Shown here piece by piece: positions 47,452 through 55,298 of a stretch of 64,000 nt of DNA (its first letter is position 1; every line of letters begins with the position of its first letter). Source of the stretch: Rikenellaceae bacterium. Lineage in GTDB: Bacteria > Bacteroidota > Bacteroidia > Bacteroidales > Rikenellaceae. The stretch spans positions 248,001-312,000 of the forward strand of contig JAFTOX010000004.1 of the NCBI GenBank assembly GCA_017463585.1, given 5' to 3'. The notes below the pieces were generated by a model. The model saw only the letters and a list, made by a program, of their open reading frames with translations. It was not told the DNA's origin and did no database searches. Both the position numbers and the translations under genes were made by a program.

Positions 47452-47495
47452 CGTGTGACCAGCTCTCGGCGTCCGTGCGACCTGCTCTCGGTGTT
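47452..47495. repeat. 22-bp direct repeat, two copies
   Basis: CGTGTGACCAGCTCTCGG at 47452 and CGTGCGACCTGCTCTCGG at 47474 begin adjacent 22-bp units differing at a few bases. A third, poor unit may begin at 47496. Confidence 0.6.
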
Positions 47496-47587
47496 CGTTT
47501 GATGTGCCCGCAGCGTTTTCGCACGCGATGGAGAGTGCGAAAAAACGAACTTTTGTCGATAAAATGTTGACCTTTTCTGACCAATAT

Positions 47588-47619
47588 TTTGCGACTTACG
47601 AATATTTAGCGTACTTTTG
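47588..47619 (+). promoter_or_regulatory. Promoter of the small transcription unit
   Basis: TTTG (47588-47591), 20-bp spacer, TACTTTTG (47612-47619). This is a full consensus, 335 bp before the Oar-like gene but only 40 bp before a short ORF. Confidence 0.75.
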
Positions 47620-47659
47620 TGGCGTGCGAAAATAAAGGTCGATTTTGTATTCAAACGTA

Positions 47660-47779
47660 ATGATTAACAACCGCAACATACATTCGATGCGATTTTACGT
47701 CGATATGCGCAACGGATTGCAGGTCCGTAGTAGTCGCGCCGCACACATTTATAAACTAACCATTGAGTGGAACCGCTAA
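47660..47779 (+). CDS. Possible 39-residue basic protein, or a small RNA here
   Basis: A short ORF from ATG 47660 to TAA 47777-47779. The protein starts MINNRNIHSMRFYVDMRNG and ends LTIEWNR; it is rich in Arg and Asn and has no signal peptide. It has its own consensus promoter 40 bp upstream, and the terminator hairpin begins just before its stop codon. The same interval could instead be a small RNA of about 180 nt or a leader peptide for the downstream gene. I recognise no family. The remainder of 47386-47953 holds the 22-bp repeat and promoter boxes. Confidence 0.4.
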   Translation: MINNRNIHSMRFYVDMRNGLQVRSSRAAHIYKLTIEWNR

Positions 47780-47807
47780 GAGGCTTGTCCCACTCATTGT
47801 TTTTTTA
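47764..47807 (+). terminator. Terminator of the small transcription unit
   Basis: TGAGTGG (47764-47770) with CCACTCA (47790-47796), loop of 19, then TTG and seven T. It would stop transcripts from 47620 before they reach the Oar-like gene. Confidence 0.75.
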
Positions 47808-47860
47808 TTACATTGTGATTAAAATTGGATTTGACCGAAACAACTAACGACCAAAAGAGT

Positions 47861-47868
47861 TAGCTTTG
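47861..47868 (+). promoter_or_regulatory. -7 box before the Oar-like gene
   Basis: TAGCTTTG matches TAnnTTTG, 85 bp before the ATG at 47954, downstream of the terminator. It is the likely own promoter of the receptor gene. Confidence 0.55.
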
Positions 47869-47953
47869 CGAGGTCGAAATAAAAAGAAAAGATAAACGTA
47901 AACAACACAAATTCAATTAATTAACAACTTTTTTATTAACTAAACCATTTTTT

Positions 47954-50900
47954 ATGAAGAAATTCGCCTTTTTGATTCTGTCGATTTTCGCAACCTTGTC
48001 GCTGTCGGCACAGGTTACGACTTCGAACATCAGTGGTAAGGTTACCGACGTGAATGGTAAGGCTCTGGTAGGTGCTACCGTAGTCGCTACTCACGCTCCG
48101 TCGGGAACGCAGTATGGTGCCGTTGTTGATATCGACGGTAACTATCGTCTTCTCAATGTTCGTGCAGGTGGTCCTTACACCGTGCAGTTCCAGATGCTGG
48201 GCTACCAGACCGTAGAGCAGCAGGGTTTGCAGGCCGCTCTGGCTGATAACCTCGTGCTGGACGCTACTCTGAAAGAGGAGTCGATCGGTATGGACGCAGT
48301 TGTTGTCGCTGTTGATGGCGCAAACTCGTCGATGAACAGCCAGCGTTCGGGCTCGATGACCAGTGTTTCGAGCAAGCGTATGGCTATCACCCCGACCGTT
48401 AGCCGCAGTATGAACGACATTATGAAGCTCACTCCGCAGGCTTCGACCACTTCGAACGGTCTGGCTATCGGTGGTGGTAACTACCGTCAGTCGTATGTAA
48501 CTGTCGATGGTGCAGCGTTCAACAACGCATTCGGTATCGGTGGTAACCTGCCCGCAGGCGGTACCCCCATCTCGCTCGACGCTTTGGAGCAGATCTCGAT
48601 CTCGATCACTCCGTTTGACGTTCGTCAGAGCGGTTTCACCGGTGGTGCTATCAACGCAGTTACCAAGAGTGGTACCAACGAGTTCAAGGCTACCGTTTAT
48701 GACTACTATCAGGACGAGGCTTTGAAGGGTGCTCACTACGGTGTTACCGATGAGACCGGTATGTACAAGCGCCTGAACAAGAGCAAGCAGATCAACAACA
48801 CTACCGGTGTTAGCGTTGGTGGTCCTATCGTTAAGGACAAGTTGTTCTTCTTCGCTAACTTCGAGTACGATATGGACGAGACTCCCGGCTCGACTCGTCA
48901 GGCACGCCCCAACGAGAATACCGAGTGGGGTAACGGTACTACCTACAACCGTCCTACCGTTGCTCAGATGGAGGAGATCAAGAAGTTCTTGATGGATAAG
49001 TTCGGTTACGATCCGGGTCGCTACCAGGGTTACTCGCTGAGTACTCCCGACTGGAAGTTGGTTGCTCGCCTCGACTGGAACATCAACAAGAACCACAGCA
49101 TCAACGCTCGTTTCAGCACTACCCGCAACAAGTATTCGTCGAATCCTTCGTCGTCGGTTAACCCGCTGAACCCCAACCCCTACAACCGTAACACTTACGG
49201 TCGTACTTCGCAGTATGCTATCTACTTCGAGAGCTCGCGTTACTTCCAGGAGCAGAACTTTACTTCGTTCGCTGCTGAGTGGAACTCGCGTTACTTGGAC
49301 GGTCGTCTGACCAACACTCTGCGTGGTACCTACTCGAAGCAGTACGAGCCCCGTAGCTTCGTAGGTGACAACTTCCCCACCGTTGATATTTTGCAGGAGC
49401 TCGAGGACGGTACTAAGGCTGTTCTGACTTCGTTCGGTCCCGACCCCTTCACATACGGTAACTTGCGTGACGTTACAACTACTGTAATCACCGACGAGAT
49501 CAGCTATACCACCGGTAAGCACAACATCATCGCTGGTTTGCAGTTCGAGCACAACAACACCAAGAACGGCTTTATGCAGGGTGGTCTGGGTTACTACGTT
49601 TACAACTCGTGGGAGGATTTCAAGAACGCTGCTAACGGTGGCGACGTAACTCCTCTGGCATTCGCTATCACTCACTCGAACCGCGACGACTTGAAGCAGG
49701 TATTCCCCTCGTTCAAGTATATCCAGTATTCGGCTTACGTTCAGGACGAGATTTCGTTCAGCAACCGTTTCAAGCTGAGCGCAGGTCTGCGTTTCGAGTT
49801 GCCTACCTATCCCAACATCGAGGGTAACAACAACAAGAAGTTCGAGGAGATGTACAAGGATAAGGGTGGCTACCGCACCGCAGATATGCCTAAGGCACGT
49901 CTGAACGTTGCTCCCCGTGTAGGTTTCAACTGGGACATCGCTGGCGATCGTAAGTACGTTCTGCGTGGTGGTACCGGTATCTTCACTGGCCGTATCCCCT
50001 TCGTTTGGATCGTATCGGTAGCTGGTAACAGCAACTGCTTGCAGGCTCAGTACATCGCAACTCACGACAAGATCGCTGAGGGTATGGATACTCCTGGTTT
50101 CCACCAGAATGTTAACGACATCTTGACCGACCTCTACAAAGGTGAGTTTAAGGCAACTGACGATTTGGCAGCTCCCTCGGGTGCAACCATCTTGGACAAG
50201 AACTTGAAGATGCAGGGTGCTTGGAAGTCGACTTTGGCTTTGGATATGAAGCTCCCCGGTGATATCAAGGTTTCGTTGGAGGGTATCTACAATATGGATA
50301 TGAACACCGTAATGTGCAAATACCTCGGTATGGAGGAGGTTGCAGGCGGTGTAACTCTGCCCGGTGAGCCCGCAGCTCGTAAGATGTGGGCAACTGAGAA
50401 GGGTCTGAACAACGCTTACTACATCACCAACGCTGGTAAGAACGGTCACTACTACTCGTTCACCATCAAGGCTGAGAAGGAGTTCCGCAACGGTCTGTCG
50501 TTGATGGCTGCTTACACCCACTCGGGTTCGAAGAACGTTATCGACGGTATTGGCGACCAGGTTTCGTCGGCTTACAACACCAATACCTACAACGTTCACG
50601 GTTCGAACAATCCTGAGGTTGGTTTCTCGTCGTACGTAGCTCCCCACCGTGTAATCGCAAGCATCGGTTACAACAAGGCTCTGAACAAGAACGTTAATAC
50701 CACTTTGGCTCTGTTCTATGAGGGTTACAACTACGGTTACGTAGGTTCGTACTCGTACAACCGCTACTCGTACACTCTGACTTCGTGCGTAACTGGCGAT
50801 AAGGGTGCTTACAACCTGATGTATATCCCCACCGACAAGGAGTTGGCATCGATGCCCTTCGCTAAGGAGGAGAACAAGAAGGCATTTGGCGAGTTCATCG

Positions 50901-51232
50901 CAGCTGACAAGTACCTGAGCAAGCACCGTGGCGAGTACTCGACCCGTGGTGGCGCTGTAATGCCCTGGCACAACACCTTCAACTTCAAGTTCGCTACCGA
51001 CATCATTCTGAACACCACCGGTCGTCAGAACAAGATCACCGTAGGTGTTGATGTTAACAACATCGGCAATATGATCTGTGGCCGTTGGGGTAACGTTCAG
51101 CAGTTGAACACCAGCAGCATCTTGAAGTGGGACGGCAAGGCTTACACCTTCACTGCTCCTACTTGGAACAAGTACGTAGGCTTCGCATCGACTTGGTCGG
51201 CAATGCTGAGCTTCCGTTACACCTTCAACTAA
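47954..51232 (+). CDS. Oar-like TonB-dependent outer-membrane receptor
   Basis: 1092 residues. Signal peptide MKKFAFLILSIFATLSLSAQ. A carboxypeptidase-regulatory-like beta-sandwich covers about 25-110 (ISGKVTDVNGKALVGATVVA), then the plug domain at about 120-240 (DVRQSGFTGGAINAVTKSGTN), then a 22-strand barrel ending in LSFRYTFN with the terminal aromatic pattern. It fits the Oar/RagA-like branch; no SusD-like partner gene follows, so it differs from a SusCD pair. Codon use is very strongly biased, suggesting a major surface protein. Substrate unknown. Confidence 0.9.
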   Translation: MKKFAFLILSIFATLSLSAQVTTSNISGKVTDVNGKALVGATVVATHAPSGTQYGAVVDIDGNYRLLNVRAGGPYTVQFQMLGYQTVEQQGLQAALADNLVLDATLKEESIGMDAVVVAVDGANSSMNSQRSGSMTSVSSKRMAITPTVSRSMNDIMKLTPQASTTSNGLAIGGGNYRQSYVTVDGAAFNNAFGIGGNLPAGGTPISLDALEQISISITPFDVRQSGFTGGAINAVTKSGTNEFKATVYDYYQDEALKGAHYGVTDETGMYKRLNKSKQINNTTGVSVGGPIVKDKLFFFANFEYDMDETPGSTRQARPNENTEWGNGTTYNRPTVAQMEEIKKFLMDKFGYDPGRYQGYSLSTPDWKLVARLDWNINKNHSINARFSTTRNKYSSNPSSSVNPLNPNPYNRNTYGRTSQYAIYFESSRYFQEQNFTSFAAEWNSRYLDGRLTNTLRGTYSKQYEPRSFVGDNFPTVDILQELEDGTKAVLTSFGPDPFTYGNLRDVTTTVITDEISYTTGKHNIIAGLQFEHNNTKNGFMQGGLGYYVYNSWEDFKNAANGGDVTPLAFAITHSNRDDLKQVFPSFKYIQYSAYVQDEISFSNRFKLSAGLRFELPTYPNIEGNNNKKFEEMYKDKGGYRTADMPKARLNVAPRVGFNWDIAGDRKYVLRGGTGIFTGRIPFVWIVSVAGNSNCLQAQYIATHDKIAEGMDTPGFHQNVNDILTDLYKGEFKATDDLAAPSGATILDKNLKMQGAWKSTLALDMKLPGDIKVSLEGIYNMDMNTVMCKYLGMEEVAGGVTLPGEPAARKMWATEKGLNNAYYITNAGKNGHYYSFTIKAEKEFRNGLSLMAAYTHSGSKNVIDGIGDQVSSAYNTNTYNVHGSNNPEVGFSSYVAPHRVIASIGYNKALNKNVNTTLALFYEGYNYGYVGSYSYNRYSYTLTSCVTGDKGAYNLMYIPTDKELASMPFAKEENKKAFGEFIAADKYLSKHRGEYSTRGGAVMPWHNTFNFKFATDIILNTTGRQNKITVGVDVNNIGNMICGRWGNVQQLNTSSILKWDGKAYTFTAPTWNKYVGFASTWSAMLSFRYTFN

Positions 51233-51277
51233 TCGAGCGAGAGTTCGTCAGAACTTAAACGACATTAGATAATTTGC

Positions 51278-51308
51278 GGGTCGCTTCCTTCGGGGAGCGA
51301 CCCTTTTT
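51278..51308 (+). terminator. Terminator of the Oar-like gene
   Basis: GGGTCGCT (51278-51285) with AGCGACCC (51296-51303), then five T. Confidence 0.9.
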
Positions 51309-51342
51309 CACGCCATTGGGCGGGCGAGCCTGCGAAGGTGGA

Positions 51343-51396
51343 CGAAATCAAAGATTTCGCCTTAATTGTGAATCGTGAATTGTGAATTGTGAATTG
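51343..51396. repeat. Lone short hairpin plus nonamer array
   Basis: CGAAATC-AAA-GATTTCG (51343-51359) is identical to the short hairpin of composite copy 4. It is followed by about four copies of AATTGTGAA (51363-51396). The long hairpin of the element is missing; GCCTGCGAAGG just upstream may be a trace of it. Confidence 0.7.
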
Positions 51397-51410
51397 TTTC
51401 GTTATCTTTG
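51380..51410 (+). promoter_or_regulatory. Promoter of the phosphodiesterase gene
   Basis: TTG (51380-51382, inside the nonamer array), 20-bp spacer, TATCTTTG (51403-51410), 23 bp before the ATG at 51434. Confidence 0.6.
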
Positions 51411-51433
51411 TATAAACGAAAATCAATAAACCG

Positions 51434-52678
51434 ATGAAACGAATTCTGATATTGGTATTTGCGGCGTTGGCTGCGGCGTGCTCGCCCGTGCAACGTGCTG
51501 TGCGTGAGGTCGCTGCCGACCCCTATAACAACGATAATCGCTATGTGATCATTCTGTCGATGGACGCTTTCCGATGGGATCTGGCCGACCACGCCCATAC
51601 GCCGACGCTCGACTCGCTGCGCGCGGTGGGTACATACGCCGAGACCCTCCCCGTCTATCCCTCGAATACTTTCCCGAATCACTACTCGATGGCTACGGGA
51701 TTGCACCCCGACCACCACGGTGTGGTCAATAGCGGCTTCTACGACAAGGTTTTAGGACGTGAGTTGTCGGTGTTCAAGCTGGACGATACTTCGACTCCGA
51801 ACTTCTGGGGTGGCGATCCGATTTGGAACACCGCCGAGCGTCAAGGTCGTGTGGCGAATATCTTTATGTGGCCGGGTAGTGAGGTGCCCATTGGCGGTCG
51901 TCAGGCGACGGTTTGGACGCGCTATTCGGACGAGCCGAGCTATCGTGAACGTGCCGATTGGGTTGTGGAGGCGATGACCCGCCCCGTGGAGCAGATTCCC
52001 AACTTGGTGATGTGGTACTTCGAGGAGCCCGATGCGTCGATGCACCGCTATGGTCCGCTGTCGGAGCAGGCGATTGCGCAGGCCGAGCATATCGATTCGA
52101 CACTGCGTTATTTCTTCTGGAAGATTCGCCAATCGCCTGTGTATGATAAGATTAACTTCATCGTTACGGCCGATCACGGTATGACCGAGCTGTCGGACGA
52201 ACGTATTGCCAATCTCTATGGCGTGCTCGATGCGGAGCGTGTTGTGCGCACGGTTGGTGGTCGCCCGTTTGGTGTCGAGGTCGAGGAGGGTTACGAGAAG
52301 GAGGCGTTGAAGGCTCTGCGTAAAGTGAAGGGTATCAAAGCGTTTGCGCGCGAAGATGTGCCTGCCAAATATAACTTTGGCAAGCACCCGACACGCATTA
52401 CCAATATCGTCGTAATGCCCGATTTGGGTTGGACGGTCGAGTATCGCAAACCCGAGGTCGTGCGTCGTCCGATCGGCAAGGGAGCGCACGGTTTCGACTG
52501 CTTCGAGCGCGATATGTCGATGGTTTTCTATGGCACGGGACCTGCGTTCCGAAAGGGTTACGAGCAGCGCTCGTTCCAAGATTTGAATATGTATCTTATT
52601 CTGTGTCACCTACTTGGCGTCGAGCCGTCGGAGAACGATGGCGATTGGCGTGCGGTGCGCAAGATGTTTATAGAGTAA
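51434..52678 (+). CDS. Nucleotide pyrophosphatase/phosphodiesterase-like lipoprotein
   Basis: 414 residues of the alkaline phosphatase superfamily, ectonucleotide pyrophosphatase type. Lipoprotein signal MKRILILVFAALAAAC. The metal-site Asp is in ILSMDAFRWD near 37, the Thr nucleophile in PSNTFPNHYSMATG near 76, further ligands in TADHGM near 241 and in GAHGFD near 352. It likely cleaves phosphodiesters in the periplasm or at the surface. It shares an operon with the GT2 gene, 24 bp downstream. Confidence 0.88.
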   Translation: MKRILILVFAALAAACSPVQRAVREVAADPYNNDNRYVIILSMDAFRWDLADHAHTPTLDSLRAVGTYAETLPVYPSNTFPNHYSMATGLHPDHHGVVNSGFYDKVLGRELSVFKLDDTSTPNFWGGDPIWNTAERQGRVANIFMWPGSEVPIGGRQATVWTRYSDEPSYRERADWVVEAMTRPVEQIPNLVMWYFEEPDASMHRYGPLSEQAIAQAEHIDSTLRYFFWKIRQSPVYDKINFIVTADHGMTELSDERIANLYGVLDAERVVRTVGGRPFGVEVEEGYEKEALKALRKVKGIKAFAREDVPAKYNFGKHPTRITNIVVMPDLGWTVEYRKPEVVRRPIGKGAHGFDCFERDMSMVFYGTGPAFRKGYEQRSFQDLNMYLILCHLLGVEPSENDGDWRAVRKMFIE

Positions 52679-52702
52679 CCCAAACGAAACACGAAACGAG
52701 TT

Positions 52703-53608
52703 ATGCCACGTCTTACGGTTGTTGTCGCTACGTATAATCGCGCGGAGTCGCTCATACGCTGTTTGAGTTCGTTCCGTGAGCAATCTTCGCCCCGCGAGGA
52801 GTGGGAAGTTGTGGTCGTGAACAACAACTCGAAGGACGATACCGAGGAGCGCTTTGCACAGTTCGTGGCGGAGAATACTGACCTTCCCGTGCGTATGGTA
52901 CGTGAAGAGCGTCAGGGACTTAGCCACGCCCGCAACTGTGGAATGGCGGCTGCCGAGAGTCCCTACATCGCAATTATCGATGACGACGAGACGGTCAACG
53001 AGGATTTCGTGCGTGGTTATATCGAGTTTTTCGATTCGCACCCGAAGGCGGTGGCGGCGGGCGGTCGCATTGTGCCTCGATACGATTCGCAGCGTCCGTC
53101 GTGGATGTCGCCCTATACGGAGCGTCCGATTGCTAATCCGCTCGATCTGGGCGATGAGGTGCGCCCGTTTGGTGGTGGTCGTTGCCCCGGCGGTGGCAAT
53201 ATGGCCGTTCGACGTGAGGCTATCGAGCGCTTTGGGGCGTTTGATCCCTCGTTGGGACGCACAGGCAAGCGTCTGATTGGTGGCGAAGAGACCGATTTCT
53301 TCAACCGCTTGGCACGCAGCGGCGAGCCGTTTTACTATGTACCTCAGTCGATTATCTATCACCATATCGCCGACGATAAACTCACGCGCGACTATTTTAC
53401 TCGTCTGAGCTACGCCATCGGCGTTAGCGAGCAGATTCGCACACGACAGATCGGAGCTTATGGCGCACGCCTCTGCTCGGAGGCTGTGAAGTGGGCGGCG
53501 ACGCTGGTTTTGGCAGCGGGTTATACGTTCAGCTTTCAGTGGCCGAAGGCTCGCTATTTGGTGCTTATGCGCGCCCAAATCACACGTGGACTGCTTTCAA
53601 AAAGCTAA
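52703..53608 (+). CDS. GT2 family glycosyltransferase
   Basis: 301 residues with a GT-A fold: LTVVVATYNRAESLIRCLSSF at the N-terminal end, VVVNNNSKDDT near 38, and the metal-binding IDDDETVNEDF near 92. GGEETDFFNRLARSGEPFYYVP near 190 matches the ED acceptor motif. A hydrophobic stretch near 262-280 may bind the membrane. The sugar and acceptor are unknown. The promoter appears to be that of the phosphodiesterase gene. Confidence 0.87.
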   Translation: MPRLTVVVATYNRAESLIRCLSSFREQSSPREEWEVVVVNNNSKDDTEERFAQFVAENTDLPVRMVREERQGLSHARNCGMAAAESPYIAIIDDDETVNEDFVRGYIEFFDSHPKAVAAGGRIVPRYDSQRPSWMSPYTERPIANPLDLGDEVRPFGGGRCPGGGNMAVRREAIERFGAFDPSLGRTGKRLIGGEETDFFNRLARSGEPFYYVPQSIIYHHIADDKLTRDYFTRLSYAIGVSEQIRTRQIGAYGARLCSEAVKWAATLVLAAGYTFSFQWPKARYLVLMRAQITRGLLSKS

Positions 53609-53646
53609 AAAAGTGGCTTTTGAAAGTTAAAACTATTGTAAAAATC

Positions 53647-53677
53647 TTGGATTCTTAGGTTTTAATTATTAACTTTG
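53647..53677 (+). promoter_or_regulatory. Promoter of the blaI remnant
   Basis: TTG (53647-53649), 20-bp spacer, TAACTTTG (53670-53677). A hairpin AGGTGCGA-GAA-TCGCACCT (53694-53712) follows in the leader. Confidence 0.65.
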
Positions 53678-53718
53678 CTATCACCTAACGGAGAGGTGCG
53701 AGAATCGCACCTGTCTAA

Positions 53719-53730
53719 TTGTGTGCACAA
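53719..53730. promoter_or_regulatory. Possible operator before the blaI remnant
   Basis: TTGTGTGCACAA has symmetric arms TTGT/ACAA, 18 bp before the ATG. BlaI/MecI repressors bind TACA-x-TGTA-type sites, so this is only loosely similar. Confidence 0.25.
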
Positions 53731-53748
53731 ATAACCTAATTATTCGAG

Positions 53749-54033
53749 ATGAAAAACACCAATGAAAAACTTCCCGTATTGACCAAGGGCGAGGAGAGCG
53801 TAATGCAGATTTTGTGGTCACTCGGCGACGGCTTGGTTTATGACATCATCGGACAAATGCCCGACCCCAAACCTAAGTATTCGACCGTCGGTGCGTTGCG
53901 TTGCGATCGGAATCTGCTTGTTGTGAGAGGTTTTCATAGTTTCGGTTTGATAGTAATAGGTTTGGGGTGGAATGAAAAGCCCCGAATCTTTTTGTTGGAT
54001 TTTGTTCGATTCGGGGCTTGTTGTCTTATCTAA
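53749..54033 (+). pseudogene. Truncated BlaI/MecI-type repressor
   Basis: The first 45 or so codons (LPVLTKGEESVMQILWSLGDG then DIIGQMPDPKPKYSTVGAL) match the N-terminal winged helix of BlaI/MecI repressors. A normal protein has about 120 residues, with the recognition helix and a dimerisation domain after this point. Here the frame goes on into unrelated sequence, and its last 57 bases are the hairpin terminator of the opposite gene. The M56 peptidase gene that usually follows is absent. A deletion is the simplest explanation. The promoter and leader look intact. Confidence 0.75.
53977..54019 (-). terminator. Terminator of the rmlA-rmlB-nagX operon
   Basis: Twelve-pair perfect stem AAGCCCCGAATC (53977-53988) with GATTCGGGGCTT (54008-54019). 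On the minus strand a TTTTCATT run follows. It lies 27 bp past the minus-strand stop and may act in both directions. Confidence 0.85.
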
Positions 54034-54045
54034 TTAGTTCTTAGT

Positions 54046-55251
54046 TTATAGTTTAAGTTTGATATACAAGCGTTCAAGCAGAATCGAGAAGTAAGCCATT
54101 GCGATTGCCCACGCAGCTGAGCCAGCAATCGCAAGTAGCGCACAATCAGGTTGTTTGTAGAAGAGCAGACGGAACGGCAGCAGACCGATGAACGAGTAGA
54201 GTACGCTCGGTGCGAGGTAGGTTGTCATCGAGTTGCGACCCGTAGTCGAGAGCAGCGAGGTGAATCGAGTGCGACCGCAAATGTCGGTGCGATAGAATAC
54301 CAGCGCAAGCACTAACAGGCTGATACCGTTGCAGATAAGACCCCAGCTCGGTGTTGCCAGAATCTTCGAAATGATATACCAATTTCTGAGTACGAAGCCC
54401 GCCACGATCAACACTACGCCCGCCACGATCATTGTCCACATCTTGCGGCGGTTGTCGTGCGAAGTGCGCATAAGGTATGTTCCCGTGACCAGACCCGTCA
54501 GCACGATCATCGGCGTATTACCTTGAAGCACAGTGCCAAAGATTGTGCGGAGCGAGGTTGCCCAATCGTTGATACCCGCCGACGAAATGCAGTTCAGCGC
54601 GAGGAACACAGCCCAAACGACCACCGCACCGATCAGCGAGCCACGTGTTGCGAGGCTTGTCAGCGCAGCCACAACGTAGCCCCAACCGATCAAACCGAGA
54701 ATGCCCCACCAACTTGCGACGAGCCACTGCGGATCTTCGGGCGTACCGGCGCGGAAGATTGCCAGCAGAGTGATGATGCCGACAAATCCTATTGCACGTA
54801 AAATTTTGAATACCAGTACGTAACGGCTCTCACGCGGATAGTTGTTCCACAACATAAAGAGGAACAGATAGAACAACCAGCGCCACGTCTGCGAGGTGAT
54901 ACCCGTCATTTCGGGGTTGATTCGACCGGCGTTCAGCAGCGCTACGCCGATGCAGATCAGCGACAGCGTGCGCCAGAGGATATGCCCCGTGATTGCGAGG
55001 TCCGACGCACCGCGACGACGACGTGCCTCGATGGCGTAAGGGATTGATATTCCGACCATAAACAGAAAACTCGGGAAGACCCAATCGGCCAATCCCATAC
55101 CGTCGTAGTTCATCTCCGTATGCCCCAACCACGCGGGTACGCCGGGCATATAGAGGTCGTTGACGAACAACATCAGCAACAGCGTCAAGCCTCGAACGAT
55201 GTCGATCGAGAGGATACGTTGCGATGTTGGTTTAGGAGTAGTAGTATCCAT
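54046..55251 (-). CDS. NagX/HGSNAT-like acyltransferase membrane protein (DUF5009)
   Basis: 401 residues with ten or so membrane segments. The N-terminal motif RILSIDIVRGLTLLLMLFVNDLY and DWVFPSFLFMVGISIPYA near 55 are typical of the DUF5009/heparan-alpha-glucosaminide N-acetyltransferase-like family. The last segments have NSMTTYLAPSVLYSFIGLLPFRLL. Members are thought to move acetyl groups onto amino sugars across the membrane, but few are tested. It follows rmlB by 47 bp on the same strand. Confidence 0.82.
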   Translation of the reverse strand: MDTTTPKPTSQRILSIDIVRGLTLLLMLFVNDLYMPGVPAWLGHTEMNYDGMGLADWVFPSFLFMVGISIPYAIEARRRRGASDLAITGHILWRTLSLICIGVALLNAGRINPEMTGITSQTWRWLFYLFLFMLWNNYPRESRYVLVFKILRAIGFVGIITLLAIFRAGTPEDPQWLVASWWGILGLIGWGYVVAALTSLATRGSLIGAVVVWAVFLALNCISSAGINDWATSLRTIFGTVLQGNTPMIVLTGLVTGTYLMRTSHDNRRKMWTMIVAGVVLIVAGFVLRNWYIISKILATPSWGLICNGISLLVLALVFYRTDICGRTRFTSLLSTTGRNSMTTYLAPSVLYSFIGLLPFRLLFYKQPDCALLAIAGSAAWAIAMAYFSILLERLYIKLKL

Positions 55252-55298
55252 TGTGTAAATTATTAATAATTAGTTAGTTGTGTGTTGTGTCGTGTAGG

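Noticed and set aside
47620..47953. Cobalamin or TPP riboswitch before the Oar-like receptor
   Set aside because: No B12-box or TPP core could be found; the interval is split by a terminator and a second promoter.
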